A stretch of 56,262 nt of DNA, taken from the NCBI GenBank assembly GCA_051004675.1, contig JBPCKC010000039.1:1-56262 (forward strand). The letters are read 5' to 3'. Below are positions 24,265-32,690 of this stretch, piece by piece. Origin of the DNA: JBDTSW01 sp051004675. GTDB lineage: Bacteria > Actinomycetota > Thermoleophilia > Solirubrobacterales > 70-9. The notes under the pieces are model-generated. The model was not told where the DNA came from, searched no databases, and worked only from the letters and a program-made list of their open reading frames with translations. Each line of letters opens with the position of its first letter. Positions within the stretch are counted from its first letter, which is position 1. Both the position numbers and the translations under genes were made by a program.

Positions 24265-25182
24265 GTGGGCGGGACCCTGAAGCCGGATCCGACGCCCGCG
24301 GAGGGCCCGGACCCCTACGCCAACCCCGACCCGGACCCGGAGTGGCTCCGGGTGGACTGGCGCCAGCGCCTAGGTAGGGCGCGGGTGGGGAGCGCCGAGG
24401 TCAACTACGTCGAAGCCGGAAGCGGACCCAAGACGCTGCTGTTCGTACACGGGCTCTCCGGCTCGTGGCAGAACTGGCTCGAGCAACTCCCCGCGTTCGC
24501 CGCCACTCATCGGGTGGTGGCGCTCGACCTCCCCGGCTTCGGCGGCTCTCCCATGCCCGAGTGGGAGATCAGCGTCGAGGCCTACGGGCGGCTCCTACAC
24601 GACTTCTGCGAATCGGCCGGGATCGAGCGATGCGCGGTTATCGGCAGCTCGATGGGCGGCTTCATCGCGGCGGAGGCCGTCAGCAGCGAGCAGGAACGCT
24701 TCGAGAGGCTGGTGCTCGTCTCGGCGGCCGGGGTCTCCCATGCCGAGTGGCGAAAGGAGCCGGCCGAGGCCCTGGGCCGGGTCGCGGCGGCCGCGGCACC
24801 GATGGCCCTCGCGTGGCAGAAGCGCGCGCTGCGTCGCCCGGGCCTGCGCCGGCTCGCGTTCCGGCAGCTCGTGCACTGGCCGCTTCGGATCCGCCGCGAG
24901 CTTTTGTGGGAGCAGTTCGCCCACGGCGCGGCCAAGCCGGGCTTCCTGCCGGCGCTCCGGAGCCTCGTGGGCTACGACCTGCTCGACCGGCTCGAGCAGG
25001 TGGAGCTGCCGGCGCTGATCGTGTGGGGGCGCGAGGACCGAATCGTGCCCTCGGAGGACGCCGCAGGCTACGCGCGGCGTCTACGGAACTCGCAGACGGT
25101 GATCATGGCCGAGACCGGGCACCTGCCCCAGCTGGAGCGGCCCGCCCGGTTCAACCGCGCGCTGGCGGCATTTCTCAGGTGA
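24265..25182 (+). CDS. Alpha/beta-hydrolase fold protein
   Basis: The 305-residue protein shows FVHGLSGSWQNWLEQLPAF (oxyanion HG), the nucleophile elbow GSSMGG, a late Asp in VWGREDRIVPSEDA and the catalytic His in ETGHLPQLERP, giving a complete Ser-Asp-His triad. A cap domain of about 70 residues (RVAAAAAPMALAWQKR onwards) lies between strands 6 and 7. It may be an esterase, lipase or C-C hydrolase. GTG 24265 is the nearest in-frame start after the upstream stop. It overlaps the convergent ilvD stop by eight bases. Confidence 0.8.
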   Translation: MGGTLKPDPTPAEGPDPYANPDPDPEWLRVDWRQRLGRARVGSAEVNYVEAGSGPKTLLFVHGLSGSWQNWLEQLPAFAATHRVVALDLPGFGGSPMPEWEISVEAYGRLLHDFCESAGIERCAVIGSSMGGFIAAEAVSSEQERFERLVLVSAAGVSHAEWRKEPAEALGRVAAAAAPMALAWQKRALRRPGLRRLAFRQLVHWPLRIRRELLWEQFAHGAAKPGFLPALRSLVGYDLLDRLEQVELPALIVWGREDRIVPSEDAAGYARRLRNSQTVIMAETGHLPQLERPARFNRALAAFLR

Positions 25183-26848
25183 CGGCGCCGAGCGAGGCCG
25201 AGGAGACCCCGGCCGCGTACTTGGCCATAACACCGGTCTTGAACGGGGGCTCGGGCGCCTCGTAGGAGTCGAGGCGATCCGTGATCTCCTCGTCGCTGAG
25301 GGCGACCTCGAGCGTGCGGCCCTCGACGTCGATCGTGACCTCGTCGCCCTCGCGCAGGGCGCCGATCGGCCCGCCCTTCACGGCCTCGGGAGCGACGTGG
25401 CCCACCATGAGCCCGCGGGTGGCGCCGGAGAACCGCCCGTCGGTGAGCAGCGCGACCTTCTCGCCCAGGCCTTCGCCGACGATCGCCGCGGTTACCTGGA
25501 GCATCTCGCGCATCCCCGGCCCCCCGGCGGGACCCTCGTTGCGGATGACGATCACGTCGCCGGCCTTGATCGCCTGGTCCTTGACGGCCCGAAAGCACTC
25601 CTCCTCGGACTCGAAGACGCGCGCCGGCCCCGTCTGCCCCTTGCGCTCGGTTCCGGCGAGCTTGACCACCGACCCCTCGGGCGCAAGGTTGCCGCGCAGG
25701 ATCGCGAGGCCGCCCTCGGGCTTGAGCGGGTCCGAGAGGGGACGGATGACCTCCTGCCCGGCCGCCTCGACGGCGCCCGCGGCCTCCTCGCCGATGGTGC
25801 GGCCGCTGACCGTGATCTCGTCCTCGTGGAGGAGCCCTGCCTCGGCGAGTCGGTTGAGGATCAGCGGCACGCCGCCGGCGCGATACAGGTCGGTCGCGAC
25901 GAAGCGCCCACCGGGCTTTAGGTCCGCGAGCAGCGGGGTGCGGCGCGAGATCCGCTCGAAGTCGTCGAGCTCGAGCTCGATCCTGGCCTCGCGGGCCACC
26001 GCGAGCAGGTGAAGCACGCCGTTCGTGGAGCCGCCCGACGCGCAGACCGTGGCGATCGCGTTCTCGAGCGAGTTGCGGGTGATCACGTGGCTGGGCCGCA
26101 GGTCGTCGCTCAGGACCCGCAGGGAGAGCTCGCCGATGCGCTCGGCCACCGAGCGCTTCTCGCCGTCCATCGCGGGGACCATGGCCGACCCGGCGGGTGA
26201 GATCCCGAGGGCCTCGAACGCGCAGGCCATCGTGTTGGCCGTGAACTGGCCTCCGCACGCGCCGGGGCCGGGGCTCGCCACGTCCTCCAGCTCGCGCAGC
26301 TCGGCATCCGTGATCTTGCCGGCCGCGTGGGCGCCCACGGCCTCGAAGACATCGAGGATCGTGACGTCCTTGCCGTTCAGGCGGCCGGGCGCAATCGAGC
26401 CGCCGTAGAGCAGGACCGAGGGGACGTCCAGCCGGGCGAGCGCCATCACGCAGCCCGGGATCGTCTTGTCGCAGGCCGATACCGCCACCAGGGCGTCGAA
26501 CTGATAGCCGCGCTGGGTGAGCTCGATCGAGTCGGCGATCACCTCTCGGCTTATGAGCGAGGCCTTCATCCCCTTCGTCCCCATCGTGACCCCGTCGGAG
26601 ATCGCCACCGTGTTGAACTCCATGGGGGTACCGCCGGCGGCCTTCACACCCTCCTTGATCGGCACCGCCAGGTCGCGCAGGTGGAAGTTGCACGGCATCG
26701 CCTCGATCCACGTGTTCGCGATGCCCACCGTCGGGCGGCTGAGCGCAGCGTCGTCGAACCCGATCCCCTTCATGTAGGCGCGCGCGTGGGCCCGCTCGGG
26801 GCCGTCGAAGACGGCGGCGGAACGGGGGCGCGGAGGGGAGGCGGCCAT
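25175..26848 (-). CDS. ilvD: Dihydroxy-acid dehydratase
   Basis: The 557-residue protein is full length for IlvD. Landmarks are ANTWIEAMPCNFHLRDLA near the start, VSACDKTIPGC and GPGACGGQFTANTM bearing cluster-binding cysteines, and the C-terminal GRFSGATRGLMVGHVAPEA with the catalytic serine region. It dehydrates 2,3-dihydroxy-isovalerate and 2,3-dihydroxy-3-methylvalerate in valine and isoleucine synthesis. No other ilv gene is nearby. It stands alone on the minus strand. Confidence 0.95.
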   Translation of the reverse strand: MAASPPRPRSAAVFDGPERAHARAYMKGIGFDDAALSRPTVGIANTWIEAMPCNFHLRDLAVPIKEGVKAAGGTPMEFNTVAISDGVTMGTKGMKASLISREVIADSIELTQRGYQFDALVAVSACDKTIPGCVMALARLDVPSVLLYGGSIAPGRLNGKDVTILDVFEAVGAHAAGKITDAELRELEDVASPGPGACGGQFTANTMACAFEALGISPAGSAMVPAMDGEKRSVAERIGELSLRVLSDDLRPSHVITRNSLENAIATVCASGGSTNGVLHLLAVAREARIELELDDFERISRRTPLLADLKPGGRFVATDLYRAGGVPLILNRLAEAGLLHEDEITVSGRTIGEEAAGAVEAAGQEVIRPLSDPLKPEGGLAILRGNLAPEGSVVKLAGTERKGQTGPARVFESEEECFRAVKDQAIKAGDVIVIRNEGPAGGPGMREMLQVTAAIVGEGLGEKVALLTDGRFSGATRGLMVGHVAPEAVKGGPIGALREGDEVTIDVEGRTLEVALSDEEITDRLDSYEAPEPPFKTGVMAKYAAGVSSASLGAVT

Positions 26849-26871
26849 CGTGGCCTGAGTCTAGGGAGTGC

Positions 26872-27330
26872 CTAACCACGCCCCGACGCGGCGCGCCAGG
26901 CGCGGAGCGCGTCGAGATCACGCCGGATCCGGACCGGGTCGTGCTGGCGCCCGGGCGCATCCAGGTTCGCGCTCGCAACCAGTTCGCGCTCACCCCCGCG
27001 CAGCGACATCCACCTCGCGAGGACGTCGTCGGCGTCGGGAAGCCTCTCGCCGGCGGCTGGGTCGCCATGGTCGTGGAAGCGGACGCAGTACTCCGTCAGA
27101 AGCCGGCCCGTGGCGGTCTCGTACGCGACGATGGGCCGGTGCGGGTAGAGCAGGTAGGCGTAGCCCGCTCCCCCGCCGGGGACGCTCACGAACCCAAGCT
27201 CCTCGTACATCGCGAACTCCTCGTCGGAGACGACGGAGCGCATGAGCTCACGCGCCCTGGCCTCCGCAGCGCGCTCGCGCTCGGCGTCGTAGGCCGGAGC
27301 CGCAGGACGAAGCCGGAAGAGGAGCCCCAT
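26872..27330 (-). CDS. Conserved hypothetical protein downstream of thiD
   Basis: The 152-residue soluble protein begins MGLLFRLRPAAPAYDAERER and contains MRSVVSDEEFAMYEELGFVS, a helix then a strand, followed by YAYLLYPHRPIVAYETATGR. The latter looks like a small beta-meander with conserved aromatic residues. Its ATG overlaps the stop of the preceding small gene as TGATG, so the two are translationally coupled and likely form a complex. No known domain is recognised. Confidence 0.65.
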   Translation of the reverse strand: MGLLFRLRPAAPAYDAERERAAEARARELMRSVVSDEEFAMYEELGFVSVPGGGAGYAYLLYPHRPIVAYETATGRLLTEYCVRFHDHGDPAAGERLPDADDVLARWMSLRGGERELVASANLDAPGRQHDPVRIRRDLDALRAWRAASGRG

Positions 27331-27572
27331 CAGCCGCCGGCCGCGCGAGGGAAGAAGACCACGCGCTCGGCGTCGCGCGGGACCTCCGAGAAGTCGCGGA
27401 CCAAGAGCGCCTCCCGGCGCGAGGCCGTGCAGGTGGGCACCGCCGCGCACATGCCCTGATCGAGCTGGCGGCGAAACTCGGCGACGAGCCTCTCCTCGTC
27501 GTCGAGGACGTCGGGGTCGCCCTCGGCCAACAACACGTCCCCGTAGCCCGCCTTCATGCGCAGAAGCTTCAT
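27330..27572 (-). CDS. Small conserved hypothetical protein, coupled pair member
   Basis: The 80-residue protein reads MKLLRMKAGYGDVLLAEGDP followed by an acidic helix DDEERLVAEFRRQLDQGM and a short strand ALLVRDFSEVP. It starts 10 bp after thiD on the same strand and overlaps its partner (26872-27330) by TGATG. An upstream GTG at 27578 is a possible alternative start. Function is unknown; the pair appears co-inherited. Confidence 0.6.
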   Translation of the reverse strand: MKLLRMKAGYGDVLLAEGDPDVLDDEERLVAEFRRQLDQGMCAAVPTCTASRREALLVRDFSEVPRDAERVVFFPRAAGG

Positions 27573-27582
27573 ACGCACGTGA

Positions 27583-28404
27583 TTATCCCAGCGGCCCGGC
27601 CGCGCCGCGAGCCGTCGCCAGCGCGAACACGTCCACGGGCCCGGCGCCGGCGCCGATCCGGTGCAGCCCGTGGCCGACGGCCTCGGCCGCGACCTCCTTG
27701 GCCCAGCGCGCTGCGTCGGCCAGGTCCTCTCCGCGCGCCAGGAAGGCCGCGAGCGCAGATGAATGGGTGCAGCCGGAACCGTGGGAGGCCCCGGTCGGGT
27801 AGCGGGGGCCCTCGATCCGCAGGATGCCGGCGCCGTCGTAAAGGGTGTCGGCGCCGTCCTCGGTGTGACCGCCAGTGACGATCACGGCGTCCGGGCCGAG
27901 CGCCTGGACCATCTCGGCGAGCTCGGCGGGGGACGCCGACTCCCCCGCCCCGGCCAGCGAGCGCGCCTCCGCGAGGTTCGGGGTGAGGACCGTCGCGAGC
28001 GGCAGCACCCGTTCGATCAGCGCCGCCTTGGCGTCGGGGTCGAGGAGCGTCGCACCGCTCTCGGCCACCATCACCGGATCGACGACGACCGGGACGTCCG
28101 CGATTAGGCCGAGCGCCTCCACGGCGGCCTCCGCTGTGGCCTCATCGGCCAGCATCCCGACCTTGACGGCGTCCACGCCCATGTCCGCGGCGACCGCCCG
28201 GACCTGGGCGACGACCATCTCCGCCGGGATTGGCAGGACGGCGTCCACGCCGACGGTGTTCTGGGCGGTCAGCGCCGTGATCGCGGTCGTCCCGTGAACC
28301 CCGCAGCGGGCGAACGCCTTCAGATCGGCCTGAATCCCGGCGCCGCCCCCAGAATCCGAGCCGGCGATCGAGAGGGCGACGCGAACGAGCGCGGAATCGT
28401 CCAT
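27583..28404 (-). CDS. thiD: Hydroxymethylpyrimidine (phosphate) kinase
   Basis: The 273-residue protein has ALSIAGSDSGGGAGIQADLK, the substrate loop of ThiD, ALTAQNTVGV, VVDPVMVAESGATLL and the ATP loop TGASHGSGCTHSSALAAFL. It phosphorylates HMP and HMP-P for the pyrimidine half of thiamine. No other thi gene or TPP riboswitch is visible nearby. The gene heads a run with two small conserved genes and follows dprA by 13 bp. Confidence 0.95.
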   Translation of the reverse strand: MDDSALVRVALSIAGSDSGGGAGIQADLKAFARCGVHGTTAITALTAQNTVGVDAVLPIPAEMVVAQVRAVAADMGVDAVKVGMLADEATAEAAVEALGLIADVPVVVDPVMVAESGATLLDPDAKAALIERVLPLATVLTPNLAEARSLAGAGESASPAELAEMVQALGPDAVIVTGGHTEDGADTLYDGAGILRIEGPRYPTGASHGSGCTHSSALAAFLARGEDLADAARWAKEVAAEAVGHGLHRIGAGAGPVDVFALATARGAAGPLG

Positions 28405-28417
28405 ACGAGGACTGTAG

Positions 28418-29332
28418 TCAGGCGGCTGGGTGGGCCGGCGGCGGAACGAGACCCGTCCGGGCGTAGCGCCCCGCCTCGGCCCGCACGTATCCGAGGAGCT
28501 CGAGCCTCGCTAGGGCGACTGCTGTGCGGGCGGCGTCCAGGGCCGCGCCCGCGGCGACGGAGTCGAAGCTCTCGCCCGTGCCGACCACGGCGAGGGTGCG
28601 CTCACTATCCTCGTCCAGCTCGGGGCCGACCCGCTCGGCGAAGCGCGCGCCCACACCGAGGACCTGGTCGAGGACGTCCTGGGCGTCGCGGACGAGGTGG
28701 GCGCCGTCGCGGATCAGCGCATGGGGGCCGGCGCTCAGGGGGGAGGTGACCGGCCCCGGGAGGGCGCCGACCTCGCGGGAGAGCTCGAGCGCGCGGTCGG
28801 CGGTGATGCGCGAGCCGGACGGGTCGCGCGCCTCGACGACGATGGTCATCGCCGCGAGGGCGGCCATGATGCGGTTGCGCCGCGGGAAGTCGAAGCGGTG
28901 CGGCGCGTACCCCGGCGCTGACTCGGAGACCACCGCGCCGCCGCTTGCCATGATCCGGCGGTGGATCGAGCGCGAGCTCGGCGGGTAGGCGCGGTCCGGG
29001 CCGCCCGCCAGGACCGCGAGGGTCAGGCCGCCGGCGTCGAGCGCCCCGCGGTGGGCCGCCTGGTCGATGCCGAACGCCATTCCGCTCACCACCACCAGCC
29101 CCGCGGCGGCGAGCGACCCCGCGAGCTCGGCGGCGACCGCGCGCCCGTAGCCCGAGCACCGGCGCGCGCCGACGATCGTGACCGCCTTTCCGGCCTCGAG
29201 GCCCGCCACCAGCTCGCGGGACCCACGCCCGAAGAGCTGCGCGGGGGCGCGCTCGCCGGCCAGGCCGTCGAGGTCGAGTAGCTGCCGCGGATAACCGCCG
29301 TGGGCGCGCCGGAGCGTCCAGCCCTCACTCAT
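28418..29332 (-). CDS. dprA: DNA-processing protein DprA
   Basis: The 304-residue protein carries the Rossmann-type DprA core: VTIVGARRCSGYGRAVAAEL, VVSGMAFGIDQAAHRGALDA, VLAGGPDRAYPPSSRSIHRR and FPRRNRIMAALA, ending in a C-terminal winged-helix-like part (VALARLELLGYV). It loads RecA on incoming single strands during transformation. ATG 29332 overlaps the comM stop by eight bases, so the two are coupled. This pair implies natural competence machinery or general recombination. Confidence 0.9.
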   Translation of the reverse strand: MSEGWTLRRAHGGYPRQLLDLDGLAGERAPAQLFGRGSRELVAGLEAGKAVTIVGARRCSGYGRAVAAELAGSLAAAGLVVVSGMAFGIDQAAHRGALDAGGLTLAVLAGGPDRAYPPSSRSIHRRIMASGGAVVSESAPGYAPHRFDFPRRNRIMAALAAMTIVVEARDPSGSRITADRALELSREVGALPGPVTSPLSAGPHALIRDGAHLVRDAQDVLDQVLGVGARFAERVGPELDEDSERTLAVVGTGESFDSVAAGAALDAARTAVALARLELLGYVRAEAGRYARTGLVPPPAHPAA

Positions 29333-30854
29333 GGGGGCGGCTTCGCAGCGTGAGCGCCTCGGCGACATGCTCACCACCGACGCGCTCGGATCCGGCGAGG
29401 TCGGCGATGGTGCGCGCCAGCCGCAGGACGCGGTCATAGCCCCGGCCGCTAAGGCCAAGCCTGGCCCGGCCCTGCGCCAGGATGCCCTGCGCGCCGGAGT
29501 CCAGGGTGACATCACGCCGGATCTCCTCGACCGTCGCCTCGGCGTTGCAGCGGCCCGCTCCGAGCCGGGCGGCCTGGCGCCCGCGCGCGGCCAGCACCCG
29601 CGTTCGCACCACGCCCGAGCGCTCACCGGGGCCTGCCGCCAGCGCCGCCGAGGTCGGCTGGCCCACCTCCACGCTCATGTCGATCCGGTCGGCCAGCGGC
29701 CCGGAGATGCGAGAGCGATAGCGCCGTACGGCCGCCGGCGCGCACTCGCACTCGGCATCGCCTTCCGGGCGCCCGCAGGGACACGGGTTCGCCGCGGCGA
29801 CCACCATCGCGCGACAGGGCAGGGAGACCGTGTGCCGGGCTCGCGCGACCACGATCCGCCCGTCCTCGAGCGGCTGGCGAAGCGCCTCCAGCGCGTCGCG
29901 GGAGAACTCCGGGAGCTCGTCGAGGAAGAGGAGCCCGCGGTGCGCACGGCTGAGCTCGCCGGGGCGCGGCGGCGAGCCGCCGCCGACCAGCCCGGCGCTG
30001 GAGATCGTGTGGTGGGGTGCGCGGAACGGGCGGACTCGGGCAGCCGCGAGGCGCGGGACCGACCCACAGGCGCTCGCGACGGAGAGCGCCTCGATCGCCT
30101 CCGAGGTCTCGAGCGGCGGGAGGATGGAGGGCAGCCTGCGCGCGGCCATCGACTTGCCGACACCGGGTGGTCCCAGCATCAGCAGGCTGTGGCCCCCCGC
30201 CGCCGCCACCTCGAGCGCCCGTCGAAGCCCCGCCTGGCCGCGGAGCTCGCTGAGGTCGGGGCCGGCCGGCCCTGCGTCGCCCAGGTCGGGGACCGGCGTC
30301 GGCGCCGGGGAATCCTCGCCACCGAGGCTGCTCAGCTCCGCGAGCCACTCGAGCCCGAGGACCGCCGGGCCGGCGTTGGCGCCGGCCCCGTTACCGGTGA
30401 GAGCCGCCGCAAGCGCGGCCTCAGCCGCGTTTGCCCGCGGCAACCCGATGGCGTCGACCCCGGCGGTCCTGGCTCGAAGCGCCATCGGCAGGGCTCCGAC
30501 GATGGAGCGCACCGAGCCGTCGAGCGCCAGCTCCCCGGCGAGCGCGAGCTGGCCGAAGGCTTCCCCCCCGAGCTGCCCGGACGCCAGCAGCACGCCCGCA
30601 GCGATGGCGAGGTCGAACCCGGCGCCGGCCTTGGGCAGGTTGGCCGGCGCCAGGCTGACGGTGATCCGCTCCTGCGGGAACTTGAAGCCCGAGTTGCCGA
30701 GCGCCGCGCGCACCCGCTCGCGCGACTCCCTCACGGCAGCGTCCGGGAGGCCGACGATTGAGAACGCCGGAAGCCCGGAGCGCACGTCCACCTCGACGCG
30801 CACGTCGCGGGCCTCGACGCCGAGAAGGGCAAACGTGCGGACGATGGCGAGCAC
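29325..30854 (-). CDS. comM: ComM/YifB-family Mg-chelatase-like AAA+ ATPase
   Basis: The 509-residue protein opens FSIVGLPDAAVRESRERVRA, the Lon-like fold start of ComM, then has Walker A LMLGPPGVGKSMAARR, RAPHHTISSAGLVGGG and FLDELPEF as Walker B, and a zinc-like CPCGRPEGDAECECA cluster. ComM is a hexameric helicase promoting branch migration in natural transformation. The length fits the family. It is coupled to dprA below; the gap to the divergent yraN gene (30855-30971) would hold promoters. Confidence 0.9.
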   Translation of the reverse strand: MLAIVRTFALLGVEARDVRVEVDVRSGLPAFSIVGLPDAAVRESRERVRAALGNSGFKFPQERITVSLAPANLPKAGAGFDLAIAAGVLLASGQLGGEAFGQLALAGELALDGSVRSIVGALPMALRARTAGVDAIGLPRANAAEAALAAALTGNGAGANAGPAVLGLEWLAELSSLGGEDSPAPTPVPDLGDAGPAGPDLSELRGQAGLRRALEVAAAGGHSLLMLGPPGVGKSMAARRLPSILPPLETSEAIEALSVASACGSVPRLAAARVRPFRAPHHTISSAGLVGGGSPPRPGELSRAHRGLLFLDELPEFSRDALEALRQPLEDGRIVVARARHTVSLPCRAMVVAAANPCPCGRPEGDAECECAPAAVRRYRSRISGPLADRIDMSVEVGQPTSAALAAGPGERSGVVRTRVLAARGRQAARLGAGRCNAEATVEEIRRDVTLDSGAQGILAQGRARLGLSGRGYDRVLRLARTIADLAGSERVGGEHVAEALTLRSRPHE

Positions 30855-30971
30855 CCCGCCGACGCTAGGCGCGTGCGGGCCGCGGGTGACGCGCAGGCCG
30901 TGCCTGGTTTGTCACCCTTTCGAGGAGATCCGCGCACCACGGGACGCTCGAGCCCCCGTACGGTCGAGAGC

Positions 30972-31355
30972 ATGAGCGTCGAGCGCCAGCGTCGCGGCCG
31001 CAGGGCCGAGGACTACGTCGCCGGTCGCCTGGCCGGGGCCGGCTGGCGCGTGCTCGAGCGCAACGCCCGCCCTGCGGGGGTCCGCGGCGAGCTCGACATC
31101 GTCGCCCGCGACGGCGAGGAGCTGGTCTTCGTGGAGGTCAAGGCCCGCAGCACGAGCGCGGTCGCAGGGCCGGAGACGCCCGTGCTGGCCGTGGACGCCC
31201 GCAAGCAGGCCCAGCTGCGGCGCCTTGCCGTAGCGTGGCTACGCGAGCCTGGACGCGGATCAGAGAGCTTCGCGGGCCTGCGCTTCGACGTCGCCGGCGT
31301 CTGGCTCGAGGGCGACGCCGTCGTACGCTGGGAGTACCTCCGCGCCGCCTTCTGA
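30972..31355 (+). CDS. yraN: YraN/UPF0102 family nuclease-like protein
   Basis: The 127-residue protein has the UPF0102 pattern RGRRAEDYVAGRLAGAGWRV then GELDIVARDGEELVFVEVKA, with the E-x-D...E-x-K of a PD-(D/E)XK fold. Its role is unproven, though it usually sits beside rnhB and competence genes, as here. The last 96 bp overlap the convergent rnhB gene. ATG 30972 follows the family start MSVERQRRGRR. Confidence 0.85.
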   Translation: MSVERQRRGRRAEDYVAGRLAGAGWRVLERNARPAGVRGELDIVARDGEELVFVEVKARSTSAVAGPETPVLAVDARKQAQLRRLAVAWLREPGRGSESFAGLRFDVAGVWLEGDAVVRWEYLRAAF

Positions 31356-32150
31356 AGGCCCGGCGTCCAGCGAGAGCTGGCTGTAGGCGATCGACGCGAA
31401 CGAACGGCGGTGCAGCTCCGACGGCCCGTCGCGCATGATCGCCTCGCGGTGCCCCGGCGTCGAGTACCCCACGTTCTCGGCGAAGCCGAAGCCCGGGAAA
31501 TCCGCGTCGGCGTCGTGCATGTAGCGGTCGCGGGTGACCTTGGCCACCACGGAGGCGGCGGCGATCGCCGCACTCGTGGCGTCGCCGTCGACCACGGCGC
31601 GATGCTCGACCGCGCAGCGGGCCCCCAGCGAGAACCCGTCGACCAGGCAAACGGCTCCCGAAACCCACACGCGCTCCAAGCTGCGCCCGAGGGCCTCGAG
31701 GTTGGTGACGTGAAGCCCGCGCGAGTCGATGCCGCGAACGCAGCGAACGGTCACGGCCACCCGCTTGGCCGCCCGCAGCACGATCGGGTAGATGGCCTCG
31801 CGCTGCTCGGGAGTGCGCTGCTTGGAGTCGTCGAGGTCGCCGAGCGCGCGCCGGTCTCGCAGGCTGAGGTTCTTGAGGTCCATGAGCACCGCGGCCGCGA
31901 CGAGCGGCCCGGCGAGCGAGCCGCGACCGGCCTCGTCGCAGCCCGCCACGAAGCGGAAGCCCAGCTGGCGGTCGTAGCGGAAGAGCTTCGCGGCCCGGCG
32001 TCGGCGGCGCTTCGCCGCCGCCTTCGCCTGGGGGGAGAGCGGGCTAGAGGATGCCGATGCGGTCCGGGGGCCAGTAGGTGAAGAAGGCCTGGCCGATGAT
32101 GTCCTCGCGGGGGACGGGGCCCCAGAAGCGGCTGTCGTCGCTGGATCCAC
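31260..32150 (-). CDS. rnhB: Ribonuclease HII
   Basis: The core has VAGCDEAGRGSLAGPLVAAA with catalytic Asp and Glu, LDDSKQRTPEQRE, and VDGDATSAAIAAASVVAKVT with the later Asp residues. It removes ribonucleotides from DNA. The only ordinary start in frame, ATG 32150, overlaps lepB by 107 bp and gives a low-complexity leader of about 50 residues; a GTG just before the catalytic motif exists but leaves no N-terminal strand. The true start is therefore uncertain. The C-terminal 30 residues overlap convergent yraN. Confidence 0.8.
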   Translation of the reverse strand: MDPATTAASGAPSPARTSSARPSSPTGPRTASASSSPLSPQAKAAAKRRRRRAAKLFRYDRQLGFRFVAGCDEAGRGSLAGPLVAAAVLMDLKNLSLRDRRALGDLDDSKQRTPEQREAIYPIVLRAAKRVAVTVRCVRGIDSRGLHVTNLEALGRSLERVWVSGAVCLVDGFSLGARCAVEHRAVVDGDATSAAIAAASVVAKVTRDRYMHDADADFPGFGFAENVGYSTPGHREAIMRDGPSELHRRSFASIAYSQLSLDAGPSEGGAEVLPAYDGVALEPDAGDVEAQAREAL

Positions 32151-32634
32151 GGTTGTCGCCCATCATGAAGTAGTGATCGGGCGGGATCACGATCTCTTCC
32201 GGCAGGTTGCAGCCGTTTCCTCCCTTGCAGGGCTTGATGAAGTCCTCGGTGGCCGCCTCGCCGTTTACGACCGGGTGCCCGTCCTCGATTCGCAGGCGGT
32301 CGCCACCGACGGCGACGACGCGCTTGATGAAGTTCGTCTCGGTCGCCTCCTCCGTCGGCTTGGGACACGCCTGGGTGGAGGGATTGAAGGTCGCCTCGTC
32401 GGAGTCCGTGTCGCCGTCGTTGGCGCTCTCCGCGCCGCAGCGCTTGCCCTTCTCGGCGCCCTCGGGCGGGTGGAAGACGACGATGTCGCCGCGATCGGGG
32501 TCGCTGAAGTGGTAGGTGACCCGGTTGACGAGGACCCGCTGGCCCACGTCGAGGGTGGGCTCCATCGACGCCGAAGGGATCTGGTAGGGCTTGACCCCAA
32601 ACGCCTGGATCACCAGCGCCAGCCCGATCGCCAT
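32044..32634 (-). CDS. lepB: Signal peptidase I
   Basis: The 196-residue protein has the type I signal peptidase boxes: serine box QIPSASMEPTL, lysine box NFIKRVVAVGGDRLRIEDG and C-terminal GDNRGSSDDSRFWGPV. The hydrophobic run upstream of ATG 32634 (LELILIVA before MAIGLALVIQAF) suggests the real protein starts earlier from a non-ATG codon, giving a full N-terminal membrane anchor. Between the boxes is an extended acidic loop holding cysteines (KRCGAES, TQACPKP, KPCKGGNGC). It cleaves signal peptides outside the membrane. Confidence 0.85.
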   Translation of the reverse strand: MAIGLALVIQAFGVKPYQIPSASMEPTLDVGQRVLVNRVTYHFSDPDRGDIVVFHPPEGAEKGKRCGAESANDGDTDSDEATFNPSTQACPKPTEEATETNFIKRVVAVGGDRLRIEDGHPVVNGEAATEDFIKPCKGGNGCNLPEEIVIPPDHYFMMGDNRGSSDDSRFWGPVPREDIIGQAFFTYWPPDRIGIL

Positions 32635-32690
32635 CGCGACGATCAGGATCAGCTCGAGGAACGCCCCTTTCCCGGTTGTCGGACGGGGGA

